From the NCBI RefSeq assembly GCF_001593605.1, contig NZ_CP012836.1, forward strand, positions 2,050,501 through 2,114,500: a DNA stretch of 64,000 bases. Direction: 5' to 3'. Below the pieces are notes generated by a model. It was not told where the DNA came from and made no database searches. It saw nothing but the letters and a program-made list of their open reading frames with translations. The stretch comes from Algoriphagus sanaruensis (GTDB taxonomy: Bacteria; Bacteroidota; Bacteroidia; Cytophagales; Cyclobacteriaceae). Position numbers and translations under genes: made by a program. This document shows, one piece after another, positions 57,235 through 64,000 of the stretch; within the stretch, counting starts at the first letter, position 1; every line of letters begins with the position of its first letter.

Positions 57235-58065
57235 GTGGCAAAAAGAAAAGTGAATTTGGCGATTTTGGACATGTATGATGGGGAGCCCAATCAGGGTATG
57301 CGCTGTATTCATGATATTTTGTCCAAATTTTCGGACTCGATTTCCTTTCGTGAGTTTGACGTAAGGGGTAAATCGGAGATTCCAGAGATTAGAGATTTTG
57401 ATCTTTTTATTTCCACCGGAGGTCCTGGTAACCCATTGGAAGGTGATGGAGTTTGGGATTTGAAGTACAATGATTTTTTGGACCAAGTCTGGATATGGAA
57501 TCAAAATCATAGTCAGAAAAAATACTTGCTTTTGATTTGTCATTCCTTTCAAATGGCATGCAAGCATTTTGGATTAGGAGAAATCACAAAACGTAAATCA
57601 ACTTCCTTTGGTGTGATGACGGTGCACAAAACACCGGATGGAATGCAGGATGATTTACTTCAGAATTTGGATAATCCCTTTTGGGCAGTTGACTCTCGAG
57701 ATTTTCAAGTGGTTCAGCCTAATCCTAGAAAGTTCAAGCATCTTGGATCTAAAATAATTGCTTTGGAAAAAATCCGTAATCATGTCGAATATGAGCGGGC
57801 AATTATGGCTATCCGGTTTTCAGATGAAATCGTCGGAACTCAATTTCACCCTGAAGCTGATCCGGTTAGTTTCCTTGAACATTTGAAAAAGCCAATGGTG
57901 AAGGAAAAAATTATTGAGCTCAAAGGGAAAGCTAAGTTTCGCGAAATGTTGGAAAACTTGGTGGATGAATCAAAGATTTACCGGACTAATGAAACTCTGA
58001 TCCCGAATTTTTTGCAACAATCGCTCTGGAAAATTAAAGCAGGTCAGGCGCCTTCATTTATTTGA
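57235..58065 (+). CDS. Stand-alone class I glutamine amidotransferase-like protein
   Basis: A 276-residue class I GATase-type protein without a fused or adjacent synthetase of the usual pathways. The nucleophile is in LLICHSFQMACKHFG (Cys near residue 102, in the place of the GxCxGxQ motif). The His-Glu pair is in GTQFHPEADP (about 201-210). The oxyanion strand STGGPGNPLEGDG is at about residue 61. It may release ammonia from glutamine or hydrolyse a gamma-glutamyl bond in the cluster's product. The start is GTG at 57235: no ATG is in frame after the upstream stop. The next gene starts 1 bp after its TGA. Confidence 0.85.
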   Translation: MAKRKVNLAILDMYDGEPNQGMRCIHDILSKFSDSISFREFDVRGKSEIPEIRDFDLFISTGGPGNPLEGDGVWDLKYNDFLDQVWIWNQNHSQKKYLLLICHSFQMACKHFGLGEITKRKSTSFGVMTVHKTPDGMQDDLLQNLDNPFWAVDSRDFQVVQPNPRKFKHLGSKIIALEKIRNHVEYERAIMAIRFSDEIVGTQFHPEADPVSFLEHLKKPMVKEKIIELKGKAKFREMLENLVDESKIYRTNETLIPNFLQQSLWKIKAGQAPSFI

Positions 58066-58066
58066 T

Positions 58067-59257
58067 ATGATTGAAGAAATAAGAGCAAGATTCAATACCG
58101 AATTTTCAGTAGAGAAATACCAAGCATTTTTGAAAGATGTAGGTCGAGATTTTGGTTTTTCGCCGACATTTCGGATTGCTGAAACCCCTTTCTTTATCCC
58201 CAAAAAGTTAGAAAAGCAACTGCTTGAAGCTTGTGAACAAGTGTTTGATTTAATCCGACAGCCAAATTTCAAGCAATTAACACAGCGTGCCATTGAATTA
58301 AACCCATCAGTACCAAATGAAGATGGTCACACTCAATTTTTGGCGATAGATTTTGGAATTTGTGAACAAAATGGGGACATCGTACCTAAGCTGATAGAAG
58401 CCCAAGGTTTCCCATCAATTTTTAATTTTCAATTTAACCTGCACAGAAAGTTTCTAGAATTTTACCCTTTTCTGGAATCATTAAGTCCTTATCCTGAGGG
58501 AATGGATGCCAAGTCATATCTTCAAATTCTTCGCGAAGTTGTCTTAGGGGATTATCAGCCTGAGGAGGTTGTTCTGCTTGAAATAGAACCTGAAAAGCAG
58601 AATACCAAAATTGATTTCTATTACACAAAGCGTGATTTAGGAATCGAATATGTTTGTATTACCCAAATCCAGAAGGTGGATCGAAAACTTTTCTACCAAA
58701 ATAGAGAAGGAAAAATGATCCAAATCAAGCGAATTTATAATCGGGTAATCTTTGATGAACTTGAATTGAGGAAGGATTTAAAACTGAATTTCAGCTTCCA
58801 AGATGATTTGGAAGTAGAGTGGGCAGGCCATCCCAATTGGTATTCTAGAATTTCAAAATTTATTTTGCCATTCCTAAGTGGGCCTTACTTTATAGAAAGT
58901 AAGCTTTTGAGTGAGTTTGATCGCATACCCGAGGATTTGGAGAATTATGTTCTAAAACCTCTCTTTTCTTTTTCAGGCTCTGGAGTGGTTTTCAATGTGA
59001 CTCAGGAGGATATCGATGCAGTTCAAAATCCAGATTTATATATTCTTCAGAAAAAAGTGAACTATGCACCTGTGATTAAGTCTCCAACCGGAAATGTAAA
59101 GGTGGAAGTTCGGCTACTTTGTTTATGGCCTGAAAAAGCTGAGGCTCCACAAGTGGTTGGAAATCTTGTCCGCTTAAGTAGAGGGGATATGATTGGGGTG
59201 AAGTTTAATAAAGACAAAGATTGGGTAGGTGGTTCCATTGGACTCTTTGAGAAATAA
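58067..59257 (+). CDS. Divergent ATP-grasp-like ligase of the amide-ligase cluster
   Basis: A 396-residue protein that I assign tentatively to the ATP-grasp group. YVLKPLFSFSGSGVVFNV (about residues 293-310) looks like the ATP-binding strand and glycine loop. LYILQKKVNYAPVI and VEVRLLCLW (about 325-360) look like the following strands. An N-terminal region with FLAIDFGIC and KLIEAQGFPSIFNFQ (about 85-120) resembles the glutathionylspermidine-synthase type arrangement. A clear metal-binding N/E set is not seen. The start ATG lies 1 bp after the GATase stop; the stop overlaps the terminator. Confidence 0.7.
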   Translation: MIEEIRARFNTEFSVEKYQAFLKDVGRDFGFSPTFRIAETPFFIPKKLEKQLLEACEQVFDLIRQPNFKQLTQRAIELNPSVPNEDGHTQFLAIDFGICEQNGDIVPKLIEAQGFPSIFNFQFNLHRKFLEFYPFLESLSPYPEGMDAKSYLQILREVVLGDYQPEEVVLLEIEPEKQNTKIDFYYTKRDLGIEYVCITQIQKVDRKLFYQNREGKMIQIKRIYNRVIFDELELRKDLKLNFSFQDDLEVEWAGHPNWYSRISKFILPFLSGPYFIESKLLSEFDRIPEDLENYVLKPLFSFSGSGVVFNVTQEDIDAVQNPDLYILQKKVNYAPVIKSPTGNVKVEVRLLCLWPEKAEAPQVVGNLVRLSRGDMIGVKFNKDKDWVGGSIGLFEK

Positions 59258-59284
59258 AAAAAGGCGGTTAACCCGCCTTTTTTT
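59256..59284. terminator. Bidirectional terminator between amide-ligase cluster and pyrE
   Basis: The 12-bp arms AAAAAAAGGCGG (59256-59267) and CCGCCTTTTTTT (59273-59284) are perfectly complementary around a 5-base loop. It serves the plus-strand cluster and the convergent pyrE. Confidence 0.92.
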
Positions 59285-59927
59285 ATTGCATCCAAGTGGA
59301 CGGTGATTTTCGCCATTCCCCAAGTGAATTTAAAGCTTCTGGGGTAATGTAATTTGTTTTTACTGCCTCAGGAAGAAGGGCGTCATAGTGACTCAAACAA
59401 ATTAGCTTGATTCCTGCCTCTTCAAAGTTTTTTGTAGCTACGTCGAAGCCATAGCTGAAGATTGCCACCATTCCCATTACCTCAAAGCCAGCTTTTTTCA
59501 AATCCTCAGCCGCTTTTAAGGAACTTCCTCCAGTCGATACAAGGTCTTCCACGACCACAACTTTTTGTCCTGGAGTCACTTTACCTTCAATCATATTTTC
59601 CATACCATGTCCCTTAGGTTTAGATCGAACATAAAGGAAGGGGAGGCTTAATTCATTAGCGATAAGCGCGCCTTGTGGTATGCCTGCGGTGGCTACGCCT
59701 GCGATTGCTTCCACTTGAGGGAAAAAATGCTGAACCGATTTGACCAAATTTTCTTTGATCAAATTTCTAACTTCTGGAAAGGAAAGAGAAAGTCGATTAT
59801 CACAGTAAATAGGGGATTTCCATCCAGATGCCCACGTAAATGGTTTGTCTGGTTGAAGTCGAATAGCTTCAATTTCGAGTAGTTTTTTAGCTACTTCTGC
59901 CGCGATGCTTGCATTGAGAATTTCCAT
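59283..59927 (-). CDS. pyrE: Orotate phosphoribosyltransferase
   Basis: PyrE joins orotate to PRPP to give OMP in pyrimidine synthesis. The PRPP-binding motif is KVVVVEDLVSTGGSSLKAAE (about residues 117-136). The N-terminal substrate-binding region has PFTWASGWKSPIYCDNRLSL and the mobile loop YVRSKPKGHGMENMIEG. At 214 residues it is a normal, complete enzyme. The start is the ATG at 59927 (MEILNASIAAEV). It is a single-gene unit ending at the shared terminator. It precedes the divergent Nudix gene. Confidence 0.95.
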   Translation of the reverse strand: MEILNASIAAEVAKKLLEIEAIRLQPDKPFTWASGWKSPIYCDNRLSLSFPEVRNLIKENLVKSVQHFFPQVEAIAGVATAGIPQGALIANELSLPFLYVRSKPKGHGMENMIEGKVTPGQKVVVVEDLVSTGGSSLKAAEDLKKAGFEVMGMVAIFSYGFDVATKNFEEAGIKLICLSHYDALLPEAVKTNYITPEALNSLGEWRKSPSTWMQ

Positions 59928-60026
59928 GGCTCAAAAATAAGGGAAAACTTCAGGGGTAATTGTGGCAACTGAATTTTTTATGCATTTTTGGCTGACCAGC
60001 AAAATTAAAAATATCCTTCCTGCACC

Positions 60027-60713
60027 ATGAGAATTTTCGTGAATGACAAACCTCTTGAGCTAATGAGCTATGAGGAGTTTGATGCCACTAAGTCTTTTGA
60101 GCATGTCTATTCTGAAATTGAAGAATTACATACTGATGTCGAATGGGAGGAAGATGTACTTTTTCATGAGCCTAATCAGAATGTGATCATTCGATTACTC
60201 TATTTGATGCGTACCAGAAAAATGAGAAATCTGGATTCGGTTACCATTGTTACTAAGGATAAAAGAGCACTTAAGGAGTTTGTTAAAAGTAGATTCTTAA
60301 TCATCAAAGCGGCTGGTGGTATTGTAAAAAAAGGAGATAAAATTCTCATGATTCACCGTTTGGGGAAGTGGGATTTCCCTAAAGGAAAGCTAGATAAAGG
60401 TGAAACACCAGAGGAATGTGCCAAGCGTGAGGTAGAGGAAGAATGTAATGTGAAGGTGAAACTGGGACCTCATTTATACAATACGTGGCATACGTACACT
60501 CAAAACCGAAAAAGCATTCTTAAAAAAACCTATTGGTACACCATGGAAGTGGTGAATGATGCAGGAATGAAACCACAAGCTGAAGAGGGAATCGAGGATA
60601 TCGGTTGGTTTGCGGAAGGAGATGCTAAGACTGCTTTGATTAATTCCTACCCATCAATGAGGTATTTGTTTAAGCAGTTCTTGAAAAATCAGACTTTTCC
60701 TCAGATTTCATAA
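60027..60713 (+). CDS. Nudix hydrolase with N-terminal extension
   Basis: A 228-residue protein. The Nudix domain occupies about residues 90-225. The Nudix box GKLDKGETPEEC plus AKREVEEECNV (about 120-142) matches GX5EX7REUXEEXGU except for Cys in place of the last Gly. About 90 N-terminal residues (MRIFVNDKPLELMSYEEFDA onward) form a separate, acidic domain that I do not recognise. This arrangement between pyrE and coaD seems specific to Bacteroidota. Substrate (a nucleoside diphosphate derivative) unknown. Its 3' end overlaps coaD (convergent) by 13 bp. Confidence 0.9.
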   Translation: MRIFVNDKPLELMSYEEFDATKSFEHVYSEIEELHTDVEWEEDVLFHEPNQNVIIRLLYLMRTRKMRNLDSVTIVTKDKRALKEFVKSRFLIIKAAGGIVKKGDKILMIHRLGKWDFPKGKLDKGETPEECAKREVEEECNVKVKLGPHLYNTWHTYTQNRKSILKKTYWYTMEVVNDAGMKPQAEEGIEDIGWFAEGDAKTALINSYPSMRYLFKQFLKNQTFPQIS

Positions 60714-61156
60714 GGGAGAAAATCTTTGACATTTCCTCCGTAGCGGTGAACCTCGCGAATGACAGTGGAACTAATTGCTGCAAATTGTGGAGAGGTGATC
60801 AAAAATACAGTTTCCAAATCCTCGTTGAGGTACCGATTCATTTGACTGATTGTGTTTTCATATTCGAAATCTGTCGTATTTCGGAGTCCTCTGATTAAAA
60901 AGTTTGCCCCATGTTTTTTTGCCAGGGTTGAAGTAAGTTCATTGTAAACGATGACTTTGACTCTTGGCTCTTCGGTGTAGACGCTTTCGATCTTTTCAAC
61001 CATCAAGGCAATTTCGAAGTACCTGTTTTTCTTGGTTGAGTTATAACCAATACCAATGATTACCTCGTCAAAAATATCCAAGCTTCTCAAGACAATATCG
61101 TGGTGTCCATAAGTAAACGGATCAAATGAACCTGGAAAAATGGCGATTTTTTTCAT
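60701..61156 (-). CDS. coaD: Phosphopantetheine adenylyltransferase
   Basis: CoaD adenylates 4'-phosphopantetheine in coenzyme A synthesis. The nucleotidyltransferase motif is in FPGSFDPFTYGHHDIV (about residues 8-23, TxGH form) and the second is ISSTVIREVH near residue 128. LIRGLRNTTDFEYE (about 87-100) is diagnostic. 151 residues is normal. It lies 3 bp downstream of the DUF3822 gene and is probably co-transcribed with it. The end overlaps the convergent Nudix gene by 13 bp. Confidence 0.96.
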   Translation of the reverse strand: MKKIAIFPGSFDPFTYGHHDIVLRSLDIFDEVIIGIGYNSTKKNRYFEIALMVEKIESVYTEEPRVKVIVYNELTSTLAKKHGANFLIRGLRNTTDFEYENTISQMNRYLNEDLETVFLITSPQFAAISSTVIREVHRYGGNVKDFLPYEI

Positions 61157-61159
61157 GGT

Positions 61160-61978
61160 TTAGGAATATTGCCAATCGGCTTCAAACAATTTTTCTGATT
61201 TTAAATGCTTAAAACCATGGGAGTAGTTTTGGTTGGCATGTGGACGGATTATTCTGAAATGATGAAAGTATTCTTTACCCCACGCTTCAGAGATACCACT
61301 TGCCTCAGAAGCTCCAAAAACGGTGATTCGAACATGATTTCTATCGTACTTGAGTTGTTCAAGAACAATAAAGGCATATTTAAGTAAATCCTCTTTTGAA
61401 CTTACCTCAAACATGTTAAATATCGATAAATCCTGGTCGGTAAATGCCGCTAAATAAATATGAGAGTGAAAGTAATCGATCAGAATTTCTTGACCAATCA
61501 GGTTAAATCGCTCTTTAAACAAATAAGAAAGAAAGGAGACTGCTCCGTGATAGAATTGGACTTCTGAAAATCTTGCTTCTAGTGTTTTTTTAATTTTTCC
61601 TGAAATACAGGAGACGAGTTGAATGTTATTGCTATCCAATGGAGTGCTGAAAAAATGGCTTTTCTCCTCCAATTCTGAAGCATATCCTAAGTAAGTTTTT
61701 TCCTCTCCAGGGAGAAATAACACACCAGGAACTAAAGAAAATAAGTCCGAGTGAATATAAACTTTGGCGGGGACATCAATTCGTAATAAATGATCAGCTG
61801 TCAATAACTGATCAATCTTGTTGACATCAAAGGATAAATAATGATGAATGGCAAGATTGGATTCGTTCTGATCTTTGCAAAAAATAAAAAGAGAACTCGG
61901 ATAAATGAAAAGTGATAGACTCGCTGTGTTTTCCACATCAAATCTATCACTCTTGTAAACTTTTAAGTTGTTTTCCAA
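61160..61978 (-). CDS. DUF3822-family protein (TTG start)
   Basis: A 272-residue cytoplasmic protein of the DUF3822 family, a Bacteroidota family encoded beside coaD, as here. Recognisable parts are LSLFIYPSSLFIFCKDQN near the N-terminus and GQEILIDYFHSHIYLAAF and YAFIVLEQLKYD in the second half. The spacing of two similar halves suggests an actin-like fold, but this is not established. The only plausible start is TTG at 61978-61976 (TTG GAA AAC AAC): an in-frame stop lies four codons upstream and no ATG follows for a long way. Function unknown. Confidence 0.8.
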   Translation of the reverse strand: MENNLKVYKSDRFDVENTASLSLFIYPSSLFIFCKDQNESNLAIHHYLSFDVNKIDQLLTADHLLRIDVPAKVYIHSDLFSLVPGVLFLPGEEKTYLGYASELEEKSHFFSTPLDSNNIQLVSCISGKIKKTLEARFSEVQFYHGAVSFLSYLFKERFNLIGQEILIDYFHSHIYLAAFTDQDLSIFNMFEVSSKEDLLKYAFIVLEQLKYDRNHVRITVFGASEASGISEAWGKEYFHHFRIIRPHANQNYSHGFKHLKSEKLFEADWQYS

Positions 61979-61990
61979 CGTGTGAGATTA

Positions 61991-62575
61991 TTATTTCCAG
62001 TTACCTTCAGTCGAAGCGTCAGTTCTGGATCCAACTCTAAGAGCTTTTTCGTTGTTGTTCAATCTTCTTTCTGGATTAACAGGAGCAGGGTCGCGAATTT
62101 CAAACACACTTACCATGTAACCACCTGTTTTTTCGATTTTGTTCGCAAAGAACTCGAACTGCTTACCACCTGTTCCTGGTACTACTGGAAGAAGGGCGAT
62201 ATTGAAATCAGGATATTTTCTTGTGTTAAACAATGAATCCATTACAGCAACTGAGCCCAAGGTATCGATAGTTACAGTGATTTCTTCTGCGCCGTATTCC
62301 AATAGTTTCGTTGTTTCTTTTCTCTCTACGATCCAGATTTGACCTGTCTCGATAAATGTTTTCAATGAATCCCAAGTGCCAGAATATCTGCCGTTAGAAG
62401 CTTGGAATGCCAATTGAGCATCGCGAAGCATTTCAAGCTTTTCGATGGTGGCAGCTTCTAGTAAAGCAATTCTTTTTTCTTCTTCTACTACGTCGTTAAC
62501 ACCTTTCCAAAGGAGGTAGCCTAAAAACGCAGCTATGGCAAAGAAAACTAGTGAGAGAACTTTAGTAAGATTCAT
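61991..62575 (-). CDS. Hypothetical membrane-anchored protein
   Basis: A 194-residue protein with one N-terminal TM helix (about residues 5-24, KVLSLVFFAIAAFLGYLLWK), then an acidic coiled-coil-like stretch VVEEEKRIALLEAATIEKLEML (quoted here as two adjoining pieces: VVEEEKRIALLEAA and TIEKLEML). A beta-rich periplasmic domain (about 55-170) follows, and the polar tail ends in TDASTEGNWK. The pattern LRDAQLAFQASNGRYSGTW resembles pilin/type II secretion-like proteins, but this is weak. It is common in Bacteroidota with unknown function. It is upstream of the DUF3822 gene, 12 bp away on the same strand. Confidence 0.75.
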   Translation of the reverse strand: MNLTKVLSLVFFAIAAFLGYLLWKGVNDVVEEEKRIALLEAATIEKLEMLRDAQLAFQASNGRYSGTWDSLKTFIETGQIWIVERKETTKLLEYGAEEITVTIDTLGSVAVMDSLFNTRKYPDFNIALLPVVPGTGGKQFEFFANKIEKTGGYMVSVFEIRDPAPVNPERRLNNNEKALRVGSRTDASTEGNWK

Positions 62576-62625
62576 TTTGATAGAGATTTAGAAATCTGAT
62601 TAAGGTTGAAGGTTTTTAAAACGTG

Positions 62626-63135
62626 CTATTTTATAGAAATATTTCCAAAATTAAAATATCCTTTCCATAAACACAGGTCATTCAGGGATTTTATTCCCCA
62701 AAATGCTCGATGCAAATGATTCGGATTCAAATTTTGAAGATCTTTTGAGGTCATCCATTGGATTTCCTGCAATATCTGATTTTCATCGGAAAGCTCGGGG
62801 TCTTTTCCCAATCGTGCAAGTCCATCCATCCTTTTTACTTTAAAAAAATGCTCCATGGCATGTAAAGGAGGGTCTAAAAACTCATGAACAAACAAATAAT
62901 CCTCTACTTCGATTTGAAGAGATGTTTCTTCAAGGAATTCTCTTTTTAAATTTTCGGTTGCCGAAGTTCCAAACTTCATTCCTCCTCCTGGAACAGACCA
63001 AAAATCACGATCGGCACTCATTTTATGCCTGACCATTAGTATTCTATCTCCCTCAATAAGGATTCCGTTTACCCGACTTCGGAGGCGATTTCCAAATTTT
63101 GATTCAATTTCTTTGTTGAACTGCTCGACTCCCAT
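62626..63135 (-). CDS. Nudix hydrolase
   Basis: A 169-residue Nudix hydrolase. The Nudix box starts GGGMKFGTSATENLKREFLE and continues ETSLQIEV (about residues 50-77), matching the consensus except for Ser in place of the final Gly. The preceding RILMVRHKMSADRDFWSVPG is typical of MutT/ADP-ribose-pyrophosphatase-like enzymes. The substrate is not predictable. The start ATG at 63135 lies 16 bp from the divergent helicase start. No partner gene indicates a pathway. Confidence 0.9.
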   Translation of the reverse strand: MGVEQFNKEIESKFGNRLRSRVNGILIEGDRILMVRHKMSADRDFWSVPGGGMKFGTSATENLKREFLEETSLQIEVEDYLFVHEFLDPPLHAMEHFFKVKRMDGLARLGKDPELSDENQILQEIQWMTSKDLQNLNPNHLHRAFWGIKSLNDLCLWKGYFNFGNISIK

Positions 63136-63151
63136 TTACTTTCGTTATACA

Positions 63152-64000
63152 ATGGGTAAAAATAATCTCAAAGGTCCGAATCGTCTCGAATTACTACTTA
63201 AAAATTTCCCTTTCGCTCCGACACAAGGACAGAGGGTGTTTTTTGAGAAACTTCAGGGTTTTTTGGATAAGCCTTCAGAGGAAAAGCCAGTATATATTTT
63301 GAGAGGATATGCGGGTACCGGAAAAACTTCCGTGATCTCTGCCTTAGTAAAGACTTTACCCAAAATTGATATGCGTCCACTTTTGCTGGCACCTACTGGC
63401 AGAGCTGCAAAAGTGATGAGTAACTACTCTGGAAGGGCAGCATATACGATCCATAAAATCATCTATAAGCCCAAAGAAGATACAGGATCTGGGGGGATGG
63501 GATTTATTCTGCAGAAAAATTATTTCAAGGATACCGTATTTGTGGTAGATGAATCCTCAATGCTTGCAGATGATGGGGGAATGTCTGGGAACCTGCTTTG
63601 GGATTTGATCACCTATGTTTTTTCTGGTATAGGAAATAGGTTGATTTTGGTAGGTGATTCAGCGCAGTTGCCACCAGTAGGATCGGATTACAGTCCAGCC
63701 TTGGATTCAGGATATTTGGCGAGGCATTATCGACTTGAGGCAGATCAGATCGAACTTACGGAGGTGATGCGCCAAAGATTGGAGTCCGGAATTCTTTTTA
63801 ACGCAACCTTGCTCAGGCAACAGTTGCTTGAGAATTCCCCACAGGTAAGGATTCAGACTTTTGAGTTTCCTGATATTTTTAAAATGACCTCGGAGCGATT
63901 GGAAGATGGTTTACGATATGCGTATGATAAATTTGGTACTGAAAATACCACGATTGTCACACGGTCAAATAAAGCAGCAGTTCAATACAATCTTTATATC
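63152..64000 (+). CDS. RecD-like AAA ATPase/helicase, C-terminus cut by window edge
   Basis: A superfamily 1B helicase-type ATPase. I translated 283 codons from the ATG at 63152 to the last base. Walker A is RGYAGTGKTSVISAL (about residues 51-65), followed by LLAPTGRAAKVM (motif Ia) and the TIHKIIYKP segment. Walker B is VFVVDESSML and motif III is LILVGDSAQLPPVG. ELTEVMRQ (motif IV-like) follows. These motifs match the RecD/TraA/ATP-dependent exoDNAse family. The C-terminal half, including the UvrD-like end, is missing. It is divergent from the Nudix gene. Confidence 0.9.
   Translation, partial: MGKNNLKGPNRLELLLKNFPFAPTQGQRVFFEKLQGFLDKPSEEKPVYILRGYAGTGKTSVISALVKTLPKIDMRPLLLAPTGRAAKVMSNYSGRAAYTIHKIIYKPKEDTGSGGMGFILQKNYFKDTVFVVDESSMLADDGGMSGNLLWDLITYVFSGIGNRLILVGDSAQLPPVGSDYSPALDSGYLARHYRLEADQIELTEVMRQRLESGILFNATLLRQQLLENSPQVRIQTFEFPDIFKMTSERLEDGLRYAYDKFGTENTTIVTRSNKAAVQYNLYI

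Overview
The window is a chromosomal segment of a Bacteroidota bacterium, most likely a member of the Cytophagales (Cyclobacteriaceae, Algoriphagus-like). The evidence is a type III glutamine synthetase, a Bacteroidota 'putative porin', a DUF3822 gene next to coaD, the miaB / sigma-54-type regulator / lptE / secG run, weak ribosome-binding sites, and short palindromic intergenic repeats. Gene density is high. I see no rRNA, tRNA, CRISPR array, transposase, prophage or plasmid function. Both ends cut a gene: hutI on the left and a RecD-like helicase on the right.

Layout. 1-3.4 kb: histidine degradation (hutH-hutI, minus strand) with a divergent LysR regulator. 3.4-6.8 kb: a menaquinone operon on the minus strand (hotdog thioesterase, menF, menD), with all junctions overlapping. 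6.8-13.6 kb: housekeeping genes (histidine phosphatase, zinc-ribbon coiled-coil protein, Nif3-like protein, lpxK with a translationally coupled porin, miaE). 13.7-28.9 kb: accessory metabolism (orphan ABC permease, GMC oxidoreductase, secreted alpha/beta hydrolase, acyl-CoA dehydrogenase-like protein, katG, di-haem peroxidase lipoprotein, S41 peptidase, sulfatase, VOC protein, eukaryote-type glgB). 29-32.8 kb: mtaB and glnN.

32.8-37.5 kb is an AT-rich glycan locus. It holds a PLP aminotransferase, a PglC-like phosphoglycosyl transferase and a PglF-like 4,6-dehydratase, which together suggest synthesis of a diacetamido-sugar lipid anchor. Hairpins and a 30-bp perfect palindrome precede it, and a 466-bp gap of about 23% GC interrupts it. 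38-42.5 kb: three exported hydrolases (amidohydrolase, S10 carboxypeptidase, class C beta-lactamase fold) and a single-domain response regulator. 42.7-45 kb: groES-groEL, with an upstream intergenic region holding six copies of a TGTCAG/TGACAG-type hexamer and a sigma-54-like element. 46.3-50.8 kb: the miaB - enhancer-binding-type regulator - lptE - TPR-like - secG operon. 50.9-53.5 kb: dinB, a YceI lipoprotein and a gamma carbonic anhydrase.

54.3-59.3 kb is the most interesting part. It is a five-gene plus-strand cluster made of an esterase-like alpha/beta hydrolase, an ATP-grasp ligase, a GCS2 (YbdK-type) carboxylate-amine ligase, a stand-alone class I glutamine amidotransferase, and a second, divergent ATP-grasp-like protein. 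The last four genes are nearly contiguous and end at a strong terminator. The composition points to an uncharacterised amide-bond-forming pathway making a small peptide-like metabolite or conjugate. 59.3-64 kb returns to housekeeping genes (pyrE, Nudix, coaD, DUF3822, Nudix, helicase).

Functional links inside the window: MiaB and MiaE act in sequence on A37 of tRNA, and MtaB modifies t6A37 of other tRNAs. The only sigma-54-type activator seen (48.0-49.3 kb) could in principle act at the sigma-54-like element before groES, but that is inference.
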